Assembly (NCBI RefSeq): GCF_047495875.1
Contig: NC_092486.1
Coordinates: 3,904,195-3,968,194 of the forward strand
Source of the DNA: Pithys albifrons albifrons
Taxonomy: Eukaryota; Chordata; Aves; Passeriformes; Thamnophilidae
Reading direction: 5' to 3'
Length of the DNA: 64,000 nt
In this document: positions 55,081 through 64,000 of the stretch, piece by piece
How the letters are laid out: every line of letters starts with the position of its first letter
Numbering within the stretch: the stretch's first letter is position 1
Notes under the pieces: model-generated
What the model was told of the DNA's origin: nothing
Database searches by the model: none
Seen by the model: the letters and a program-made list of their open reading frames with translations, nothing else
Position numbers and translations under genes: made by a program

Positions 55081-57071
55081 ACAGCCCTGGGGGGCTTTAC
55101 ACCTGCCCCTGAAGCCAAAGGTCTCTAAACACTCCCTTAGTCTCAGTTCCCCAACCTGCCCACAGTTTTCCCAATCTGTTTTCCTGACACAGCCACAACA
55201 ACAGTTACCTCAAGCCCCTGGAATGCACTTTTCACACTCCCTGAGCTTTGGATCCCTGGAGATGCAGCTGGAAGTCCAAGCTCCAGCACATCAGCAGCTC
55301 TCACTGTGCTTCATGGGGAATAAAAGCAGCATTTCCAGGAGCAAGAAACAACCTGGCCCTCAAGTTCAAGTCTGGGTGCCCCATGGATCAGGCAGAAAGC
55401 AGCACAGGGCCTGTTTGACCTCAGAAATTATTCCCACCCTGTTTGAGAAGTGGGAGAGAAGAGGGAAATGAATCCAAAGGAACAAACGGAAGGGGCAGCA
55501 GTAATGCCTTAAAATCCTTCAGTGGTGGTTTGGCTTCACCTCTGGGGCTGAACCAGTGGTGAAAGGCAGAGAGGAATGGGCTGAGTGTGGCCACAGCCCC
55601 CCCATCCTCCCCTCCCTCCTCCGGGAGGGGCAGGGATTAAATGGGCACATAAAAGCTCTTGCCAGACACCACAGAAAAGTGTTTAATCAGAAAATTGCCT
55701 CTTGACCGGCCCCAGCTGCTGCAGCTGCCATGGAGATCCCTGTCTTTGTGCAGGGGTGGCAGCAGGGCACAGTCAAATGGCTCTTTATTAAATCCCAGCC
55801 TGCTCCTTATTGCCCAGAACAAGCCGTGACCCCCAAAGGTCCCGGAGTCACGACATGGAGCTGAGAAGGAATCCCAGACACTGCAGAGAGGAGTGAGGAG
55901 GAGCTGTGAGGTCAGTCTGCCTCCCCCCCAGCCTCCTGCTGCCTTGAGCACTTCCTTCCCACACCATCAAATCCCACTGGGAAGGGGCAGAGCCTGGTGA
56001 CATCCTTGGGGTGATGCACCCAAACAACATCAGTGGGCTGCAAAGTCATTGGGGACTTCACCTCCTTCCCCAGCCTGATGCACAAGGAACTCATTCCCCA
56101 CTTAGAAATAATAATAATAATAATAATAAGTCCCATATCAACTTTGCTCTCAAATCCTAAGAAAAAGGAGGAAAGAATGATTGGTGTCTCAGGAAAAAAA
56201 AAAAAAAGGCAAAAAAAAGTCATTTCTGTTCCATTTTTTAGAGATGAATTGATCCCATCCTTCGTGGACACCAACACAAAGCTCTCCCCAGGGACATGCC
56301 CTGCTCTGGAATCACTCCCAGCTCCCAAACTGGGCTGTTTGGCCACAATAATTCCTGTATCCATGGCAAAGAAAGCTTGGAAAAGCTGCTATCTGGGAGA
56401 GGACCCCAGACTTTAATCATATCTTATTTCCCAGCTGCATCAATTCCTGCCACAGCTCAATAAACAGGTTGCATGAGCCGTGAACACATTTTGATAATTT
56501 TCCTTGGGCAAATTGAGTTTTCACAAACATTTTGGCAGAAATGCTTATGGTGACAATTACAACAAATTGGGGAGAAATTGAAAACATCTGCAACAAAGAA
56601 AGACAACTTTGGGATTGAAGGACATCGGGCTGGGCAAGCCCCAGATGTGCTTTTCAGCAGAGGGAGATACCCTGAGCTGGGTTTTTTTTCTCCCCAAACT
56701 AAAGATTGGGAAAAAGTGGCTCAGAATTGGGTCATTTTAGATGTATTTGATGTAAGTGTATGGAAATCAGCTTTTCTTTCCACTTGGGAGTATTGACACT
56801 CAGGGGAATTATTTAGAATGGGAAGGAAAAAAACAACCCAAGAAGGGTAAAAATGAGTTTTTAGAAATACTGGACTGAGATAAAACTGAATTTAATTCCT
56901 ACTGAATGCTGGACAGCACCCTTGGGAAAAAAATTCCAGCACACTCCAAGTTAGGCTTTTCTTTCTGTGAAAAAATGAATTTTCCTTTTCCTTGCCTGGA
57001 AAGTTTAGGGCTCCTCACATGTGGAATCACAAAAGCACCACGAGGCCTTCCCAAGAACTGGTCCAAGAAAT
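55081..57071. other. single-copy non-coding block
   Basis: No gene recognised. It contains an (ATA)~8 trinucleotide run at 56106-56129 and an A14 run at 56194-56207. No retrocopied coding sequence lies upstream of the A-run. Confidence 0.45.
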
Positions 57072-58075
57072 TCCTTCCAGGGAGGGTGGTCAGGCCTTGG
57101 AATGGGCTGCCCAGAGAGGGGGTGGATTCCCCATCCCTGGAGGGTTTGAAACTGAGCTTGGCCGTGGCACTGAGTGCCATGATCTGGTAAAGGGGCTGGA
57201 GTTGGACCAAGGGTTGGATTTGATGATCTCAGAGGGCTTTTCCAACCCAGCTGAGAAGAGCAACGAGGCTGGAGAAGGGACTGGATGTGGCACTGAGTGT
57301 CCTCTGAAACACCTCCAGGGACAGAGAATCCAACATGTCTTGATCCAACCCCACTGTGATCACCAGCCCAGGGCACAGAGTGCCAGAGTGATCCCAGTGG
57401 GGTTGGATCAAGGGTTGGATTTCATGATCTCAGAGGTCTCTTCCAACCCAAGTGAGAAGAGCAACGAGGCTGGAGAAGGGACTGGAGCACAAGTGCTGTG
57501 GGGAGAGGCTGAGGGAGCTGGGGGTGTTCAGGCTGGAGAAGAGGAGGCTCAGAGGTGACCTCAGCACTGTCTGGAACTCCCTGAAGGGAAGTTGTGGCCA
57601 GCTGGGGGTTGGTCTCTTCTCCCAGGCACTCAGCAATAGGACAAGGGGGCACGATGGGCTCAAGCTCTGCCAGGGGAAATTGAAGTTGGAGAGCAGAAAG
57701 AAATTCTTTGCAGAGAGAGTGCTCAGGGATTGGAATGGGCTGCCCAGAGAGGGGGTGGATTCCCCATCCCTGGAGGGTTTGAACCTGAGCTTGGCCGTGG
57801 CACTGAGTGCCATGATCTGGTAAAGGGGCTGGAGTTGGACCAAGGGTTGGACTTGATGATCTCAGAGGGCTTTTCCAACCCAATCCATTCTGTGATTCTG
57901 TGGATGTGGCACTGAGGGAGAATCCACCATGTCTTGATCCAACCCTACTGTGATCACCAGCCCAGGGCACTCTGTGCCCTGGGCTGGTGATCACAGTGAG
58001 GTTGGATCAAGGGTTGGACCTGATGATCTCGGAGGTCTTTTCCAACCCAATCCATTCTATGATTCTAAGCCTTGT
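57072..58075 (+). mobile_element. composite CR1 3' element with two hairpin modules (copy C, longest)
   Basis: Order: partial CR1 body and tail (57085-57246), module with hairpin (57247-57455; arms near 57335-57358 and 57385-57408), full CR1 3' body and tail (57455-57903), then a second module (57904-58075) with the palindrome at 57933-58011 and a final tail 'ccattctatgattctaag'. The central part is about 98% identical by eye to 2855-3503. Plus-strand frames of up to 188 codons and minus-strand frames of 190 codons are readings of CR1. Confidence 0.88.
57933..58011. repeat. near-perfect palindrome, 38-bp arms
   Basis: Arms 57933-57970 and 57974-58011, spacer tct, two mismatches. Same sequence class as 9780-9856 and 45421-45499. 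Confidence 0.95.
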
Positions 58076-59284
58076 TATAATACAAGAAATAAAACCAATT
58101 GCTTGGCCCCACTTGGAGTTCTCACTCTGACCAGCTCAGTAGTTACAGAAATTTTATTTCCAGCAGCTTTTCCACGAGAATCACATTATAAAAAATAAAT
58201 AAATTTTAAAAGGACTACATTGTACATCAAAACCCAAAATAGCTTTACTTTAAAAGTGACATTTCAATGCTTTTCACAGGACAAGAGGCTTCCCACAGCT
58301 CTTGAGTCATCAGCTCTGACCTTTGTGTTTCCCAGGACTGGAGGAGGGTCCTGCGGGCACCACTTTGGGGTGTCAGAGACTCTGGGGCTGGCAGAGCATC
58401 CCACCCCCCTTGGCTGGTCCCGCCGGTGCCCCCATCCCCTCCTCTCTCCAGCTGTTGTACAACTCATTAGCGACTCCTCATTTCCATGAATTCCCTGCGA
58501 ATGGGACTCAAACAAACCTCAGCTCGGAGTGATCAAAACAAATCAGCCGAGACATGAAAGCAGAAAGGTTGAAGCAGAGGTGAGGAGCTACAGGAGTCAT
58601 TTTCATACTTTTAGTCTTTTTTTTTTTCCCTCTCCCTCTCCATCGCTTGGTGTGAAATGATGAAGTTCAGCCCGAGGAACGCCGTGATTTGATGGCTGGG
58701 AGATCTGAGGGGCTCAGCTGTCAGGAGATGCTCCACGTTTAGCATCTCTAATAACTCGCAGCCGCCGGGCCACGGAGCTGCCTCGCACAAAGCAGTCCCC
58801 AAAAACCCTCCAAACACTTGTCAAACAAGAAGGAGAGACGTGTGCGGGTGCCGAGACAGGCGGGGAGGGGAAGGCAGGAGACCCAGGGTGAACCTCGCCC
58901 GGAGCACAGACACACGGGGAGGAGCCGAGATGTGGATTTGCATCTGTTTGAGTGATGCCAAACACGAGGATTTCCTGGGGGAAAGGCAGCAGGGAAGAAA
59001 AGCGAAGGTGAGATGCTGACTCAGAGCCTCGACAGGAGCACGAGGCAGGAATTGGCCTTATTGGATGAGAATTTAATGCTGGGAAAAGTCCAAATAGTCC
59101 ATATAATTTTTTTTCTGACAGTCAAACCCTTCACCTGCAGTTTAATTTTCAGAAAGAGACTCTTCACACCTTTCCAGCAAGAAAAAGAGGACCATGAGCC
59201 CCACTGTCACTTTGTTTCCTTGAACAACCTGAACTACACTCACGGACACCTTTCCCACAAGTAGCTTTAAAAGAAAGAAGAAAC
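58076..59284. other. single-copy block with CNE-like segment
   Basis: No gene seen. 58440-58960 is repeat-free and CpG-richer, with 'agtgatcaaaacaaatcagc', 'tagcatctctaataactcgc' and an octamer ATTTGCAT at 58936-58943. A plausible conserved regulatory region by composition only. Confidence 0.35.
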
Positions 59285-59526
59285 AGCAAGAACAGGGGAC
59301 AGGGGAGGGTCAGGTGGGACAGCAGGAGGAATTTCCCCATGGAAAGGGTGCTCAGGCATTGGAAGTTGCTGCTCAGGGAGGTGGGGGAGTGGAATCCCCA
59401 TCCCTGGAGGTGTCCAAGCAGTGACTGGATGTGGCACTCAGTGCTCTGGGCTGGGGGACAAGGTGGGCACAAGGTGGGCTCGATGACCTTGGAGGGCTTT
59501 TCCAACCTCAGTGATCCTGTGATTCC
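59285..59526 (+). mobile_element. CR1 LINE 3' fragment with a single ancestral tail unit
   Basis: 'agcaggaggaatttccccat', 'ggaaagggtgctcaggcatt', 'ccatccctggaggtgtccaa', then 'acaaggtgggcacaaggtgg', 'gctcgatgaccttggagggc', 'ttttccaacctcagtgatcc' and the end 'tgtgattcc'. The 44-bp stretch from 'aaggtgggcac' to 'gggcttttcc' is the single-copy equivalent of the 51-bp unit amplified at 39249-39925 and 51010-51160. Confidence 0.9.
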
Positions 59527-60378
59527 ATTCCATCATTCTCCCTCTCAGGCTCTCTCCTGTCCCACAGATGTGCAATAACACTCTCAGGCTCTGATCAGGA
59601 CTAAGAGTAAAACAAGCTGAGCATCAAATCCCCCTGGACAAAGGCACTAACAAGCAGCAAGGACACTCTGCAGCCTCAGCTCCTCAGCACCTGCTCACTG
59701 GTGGTGCCTTTTGAAGACAACTCAGTCATTTCATCTCTCCATCCAATCTGGCACTAAAAACAAACTGCTCCTTTCCTCCAGGTTCTCAGGTACAAAGCAG
59801 CACAAGTGCTTTGTAATTTAGTTGAAAGAAAGGAGGTATTTTCTTTTTAATCCCCTAAACAGCACTTTTTCCCTTCTGCAACGTGCCAAATCTTGGGGAT
59901 TTTTTTTAGTTTTTTTTTTTTTTTAATATTTTAGAGAAGAAATTAATGCACAGAACAAAACACTGCCAGAGAACAAAGCAGAGGGGGTTTGTTTGTCCCC
60001 AGCAAAGGCTGGAGATGACAGACAGACAGAAATCCACTGCAAGTACACACCAGATTTGAGCTTCCTTGTGTTTTGCCTTTGATGCCTCAAATTAAAACGT
60101 GGTGGAAAAGAGTAATTAAAAAAAATTAAAACTCCTGAGAACCACTTGGCTTTTTGCATTCATCAGATGCCTCAGCCCAGGTTTAACCCTGTGAAGGATC
60201 CCTCCAGCACAGTGTGTTGCTGCAAATAGTCTTAATTGAAGGGGAAATTGAGATCCACACTCTGCCTGTCCTACAGATTCCCTGTAGGACAACAAGGATG
60301 GTGCTGAAGACTCAGGGGAGAAGGGACCCTGCCCTGCAGGGACACCCAAATCCTGCAAACTCATATCAAGAGGGGGTC
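59527..60378. other. single-copy non-coding block
   Basis: T-runs at 59900-59925. No gene recognised. Confidence 0.4.
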
Positions 60379-60500
60379 ACAGAGCCACAGAGTAGATGGG
60401 GTTGGAAGTGACCTCTGTGGATCATCCAGTTCAACCACCCCACCAAGGCAGGGTCACCTACAGCAGGTGACACAGGACCATATCCAGGATTGGAGCAGAA
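60379..60500 (-). mobile_element. CR1 LINE 3' fragment, minus strand (another subfamily)
   Basis: 'cagagccacagagtagatgg', 'ggttggaagtgacctctgtg', 'gatcatccagttcaaccacc', 'caaggcagggtcacctacag', 'caggtgacacaggaccatat' match the classical CR1 tail with 'tagagcaggttgcacaggat'-type body. Confidence 0.88.
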
Positions 60501-61037
60501 AACCAGAGATTGGGTGTTTTCCACATCACCCCCCTACACACACCACTCCCAGCCTTCATACCTTCAACTTGTTGTTCCCCAAATCCTCCTTATTCCCATT
60601 TTCCATGCAGAGTACAAACACAGCCCTTGTCTTGGCCGGGGAATGTGTCTCATGCACAGCCAGGGGGACTGAGGACCCTTCAGGCTCTATTTGTGACTCT
60701 GCACATGAGTCACTGAGTGACCTGGAGGGGAGTCCTTGTCCCCAGTGTGAGTCAGCCCCTGTCGAACATCTCCTCATCCCCAGGGTGCTCATCCCGCCCT
60801 GCTTACACACAGACAGAGCCTGGCTCTGCTCCTCAGAGCTGCCCCTCTCTCCTGCTCTGGAATGTGACTCATCCTGGCAGTTCTCCCACTGGAAGGTTGT
60901 GAGGCTGAATTAATGTGTGTGGAGAGTCTGGAGATGCTGGAAACTGTTTTATGAATGCAGGGGATTAATAAGATTAGTGTAGTTACCACAGAAGGGGAAG
61001 GTGATTTAGTGCTATTTGACAATTGCCAGGCACAAAA
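60501..61037. other. single-copy non-coding sequence
   Basis: No gene recognised. Confidence 0.4.
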
Positions 61038-61140
61038 GTCATGGAAAAGACCTCCAAGATCACAGAGTCCAACTGTCAACCCAGCACTGCCAAGGCCACC
61101 ACTGACCAGGTCGCCAAGTGCCACATCTACAGGTCTTAAA
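61038..61140 (-). mobile_element. CR1 3' tail, minus strand
   Basis: 'catggaaaagacctccaaga', 'tcacagagtccaactgtcaa', 'cccagcactgccaaggccac' and 'gccaagtgccacatctacag'. Confidence 0.87.
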
Positions 61141-61301
61141 TCCCCCCAGGCAGGAGGTCATACCTGAGGAATAGGGGGAGAAGAATCATTGTCCAAGGTT
61201 TTTTTGTAGCAAAAGGTGATGAGTGTCCTCACAAACTTCCTCCCCATGGTCTACACCAGACAGAGGTGACCCCACCAGAGCCCAAAGCCCCACTGGGGCA
61301 C
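61141..61301. other. single-copy non-coding sequence
   Basis: Short unique interval with nothing recognised. Confidence 0.35.
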
Positions 61302-61510
61302 TTGAAGCTGATATGAAGAGGTGACAAGTGGAAGGAATTCCTCCCTGAGATGGTGGTGAGGCCCTGGCACAGGTTGGGCAGAGCAGCTGTGGCTGCCCCA
61401 TCCCTGGAAGTGTCCAAGGACAGGTTGGAGCAACCTGGGATAGTGGAAGGGAGGTGGAACTGGATGAGCTTTAAGGTCCCTCCCAACCCAGAGTGTTCTG
61501 GGATTCTGGG
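61302..61510 (+). mobile_element. CR1 LINE 3' end fragment
   Basis: 'gtggtgaggccctggcacag', 'ctgccccatccctggaagtg', 'gacaggttggagcaacctgg', 'gagctttaaggtccctccca', ending 'gtgttctgggattctggg'. Confidence 0.92.
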
Positions 61511-64000
61511 AGAAAGGCAGTGGCAGGGGAAGAGGACACAGACTGTGCCAGGTTCCAGCAACATCCCACTCTCCAGGTGATGCCCAGACTATTGAACTGA
61601 GCACAGGTATGATCACCCCAAGTCCCAACCATCACCTCTGCTCCTCTCCTCCAGGTTCCAGAAACTATCTGGTAAAAAGGTATGGACACGAAGAGCTTCT
61701 GTTTTGATCAATTCCCAACAAGAATTTCACCAAGAATTTCACAGCACGCAGAGATTGTGGGTTTGGTGGGTGCAGGAGGGATGTGGGGGCAGGACCAGGT
61801 ACTCCTACACAGCACAGAGCTCATTAAAGCACCTCTGGATTGGGGGAACGCCTGCTAAAGGTCAGCCCTAAAATGAAAATCAAACTCAAATGGCAAAAAT
61901 GGGAACTGGCTTTCCGACCACAACAACCCGCAGCTCGGGCTGAGCCTTCTGGGCAAGTTTGCCCGTCAGGAACTGAGAGGAAAAGGAAATCAAGCCACAA
62001 ACCTGTCTCCTGGTACCCAGATGCTCCAGCCCGTGCCCTGGGGACTGTGTGGCAGGGAGAGGAAATAAGAGCACAAATCACATCCCAGGGGAGCAGCAGA
62101 GCCGCTGTTTATCAAAGCAGGACGAACTAACACATTTGCATCCATTAAGAGCGCCGTGATCAATTACTGATAAGAACAAACTGCTCCACCCTTGATCACT
62201 GAGAGCTCCGCGCTAATTCTGGGCTGTATTTCGGCTAATGAAGCCGAGCAAATACGAACCAATCCACGCGGGGAAAACATAAAGCCTAAAACTTGCAGTG
62301 CAAAAGAAATCAGTCTCCTCAATTCGCTAAATTGATCGTCTGTCAGATCCGAGGAGGTCCCCGGGAGTTAAGGGGATGTGGCAACATCTCCCGATACCTC
62401 GTGGTAGCAGAGAAAGAGCCTCTTGTCTTAATTGTCTCCCCTGGGAAGGCAGAAACCAGGGCTGGAGTAAACACCAAAACCTACACACATTAATTTATGT
62501 TGGCTGCTGCCTTTGGATTTTGGAACAAGTTGGACCTTTTTTTTTTTCCCGGTTTAATTGCTTGATGAAAAGTCCCGTCAATCCTGTCAACACAAATAAT
62601 GCCGCTAAATAAGGGATGCCCACATGCCACCCAAGTGGCAGGAGGGGTAATTAGAGCCCACGAACAGATGCAAAGGGGCAGGGGGAGGGTGGTGGGCAAG
62701 AGGTGATCCCCCTCAACCCGCTTCCAGCCCCCCGTGCTGGAAAGGAGATGGGCTGGTGCCAAACCGTGCCTGTCACTGCGGTGTCTGGTGCTGATTTGGA
62801 GCTTGGCAGCTCTTCCCAAACCCCTCCCCAGCATCCCCACGGAGCTGTTTCAGCCCAGCGGAGGGACTGGATGTCCTGCCAGAATGACAGATGTCAGCAC
62901 GGGGCTGTCCAACCCCCTCCCCAGCACGGTGGGACACCCCAAAAACGTCTCCCCAGCTGGAATCAGCCACATCCCAGCTGGGAGTTGAGCTCCGTGTGGT
63001 GGGAACTGGCGGGATCCCAGGCACAAACCTCACAGCCCAGCAAGGCTCAGAACGCCAGAAAATAAGCGGGGGAAAAATATGTAAAGAGAAGCAAAATATC
63101 TTAATAAAACCTAACAAGGTTTCTGGGTTTGTTTCCGTTCTGTGCTGCACGAGGATGATTCATTAACTCGCTGTCTGTGTGCCTGGATTATTCCCCACTG
63201 TTTTGGCTGCATTGCTCCAGCTAATTTTTGGCAGGGAGGATTTACGGGGTTTTAGTGCTTTTTTTGAAACAGGTAGACCACGGCACTGTCCTGACAAACA
63301 GCACCAATAATTGATTTGTCACTATTAGGGAGATAATTTACTTAAATGCGGTATCAGGCCCTCACTGAATAACGCACTAATTAATTCCAGCCTCGGATTA
63401 GTGGAGCCTGATCAGATTAGCGTGGAGTTCTCAGGCCAGGAGGGACTGTGTGCTGGAGAAGGGTGCAAGCCTCGGAGCAAGAGGGTGTTGTGTCATAAAT
63501 ACGGGTATGAAGTGTCTTAAAAATAAGCCCTAAGTGTGGCACAGTTCACCACCTGCTCCTTCTTCATCCCCTGGGTGGCTGCTGGAAGGCACCGTCCTTC
63601 CAACTGAGCATCCACGTGCTTCTTCCAACACTAAATCCCAAACGAGCCACCCAAACTTTCAGGCTCTGCAGAGTTTTGTTTGATTCTGGTTGGTTTATCT
63701 ACCCCTCAGAACAACAGTGTTTGGCCATCGACACCTTCATTTATCACCAACGCGCGGAGAGCTCCGGCCCCATCCGAGGTGAACTTCCATCCATCCCTCA
63801 GGCTCTTCCAAAGGCCCGGAGAAGAGGCAAGACAAGCTCCGAACGCAGAAAGGGCCGCACAGAAGAGGCAGCGGCGATCGAGGAGGATCCACAGCGAGTG
63901 GTGCTCATTAGAAACAGCACCATCCTCCTCCCTCCTCACCTGAGCGTCGCCCTGTCACCCGCAGAGAGCCCCGGGCTCACACGTGCGCTAACAAAGATGT
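61511..64000. other. single-copy block with the strongest CNE-like segments
   Basis: No gene that I can defend. 62100-62600 is repeat-free with ATTTGCAT (62134-62141), 'gatcaattactgataaga', 'ggctaatgaagccgagc' and 'tcgctaaattgatcgtctg'. 63300-63520 has 'taacgcactaattaattcc' and 'ctgatcagattagcgtgg'. 63700-64000 is CpG-rich and on the minus strand contains a donor-like CTCAG|GTGAGG near 63940, so it could abut an exon or promoter outside the window. Confidence 0.35.

Noticed and set aside
56194..56207. A14 run as the poly(A) tail of a processed pseudogene
   Set aside because: No spliced coding sequence upstream and no target-site duplication seen; same for A16 at 20736-20751.
1..64000. Excess of octamer ATTTGCAT sites (24777, 28763, 41662, 58936, 62134)
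   Set aside because: Five against roughly two expected by chance for 64 kb on both strands is not convincing without conservation; kept only as supporting context for the CNE candidates.

Overview
The window reads as non-coding nuclear DNA from a bird, most likely a neoavian such as a songbird. The main evidence is about two dozen 5'-truncated CR1 LINE fragments. They share the avian CR1 3' region: tails reading ggtcccttccaacccaaacc and ending in ATTCTATG-like octamers. None reaches the CR1 reverse transcriptase. Two 720-bp solo-LTR-like elements, a probable ancient MIR remnant and many mini- and microsatellites complete the repeat content. I found no protein-coding gene, rRNA, tRNA, operon or CRISPR array that I can defend. 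The long open frames all lie in tandem repeats, CR1 fragments or LTRs and are compositional artefacts. The songbird assignment is an inference from repeat style, not from a gene.

Layout. 1-10 kb: a (GGGA/GGAT)n tract, CR1 pieces, the first LTR (4385-5104), a 21-bp minisatellite and a 51-bp x4 minisatellite. 9.7-18.3 kb: a composite CR1 on the minus strand, an AT-rich single-copy block, 13-bp and 21-bp minisatellites and a 547-bp tandem duplication. 18-33 kb: CR1 fragments, a C-rich minisatellite, a 1.3-kb AT-rich satellite, a perfect (CCTCT)51 tract and the second LTR in inverted orientation (31796-32516). 33-43 kb: single-copy sequence, then two arrays grown out of CR1 3' tails (51-bp x13 and 39-bp x8-9). 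43-55 kb: composite CR1, a (CATC)n tract, a CTCF-like site, a 50-bp minisatellite and a 37-bp x5 minisatellite. 57-64 kb: the longest composite CR1, more CR1 tails, and unique sequence that looks like conserved non-coding elements, with some CpG-richer stretches.

There are no genes to work together here. The plausible functional content is regulatory: several repeat-free stretches contain TAATTA and octamer (ATTTGCAT) motifs of the kind found in distal enhancers, plus one exact CTCF core at 52265-52276. The most unusual content is repeat biology. One CR1 lineage shows its 3' tail growing into a minisatellite (1, 3 and 13 units in three copies). Another has a composite 3' end carrying near-perfect 37-38-bp hairpin arms. 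The two LTRs are about 99% identical in the core but only about 90% at both ends. Tandem arrays occupy roughly a tenth of the window by my tally, which suggests a repeat-expansion-prone place such as a microchromosome or subtelomere.
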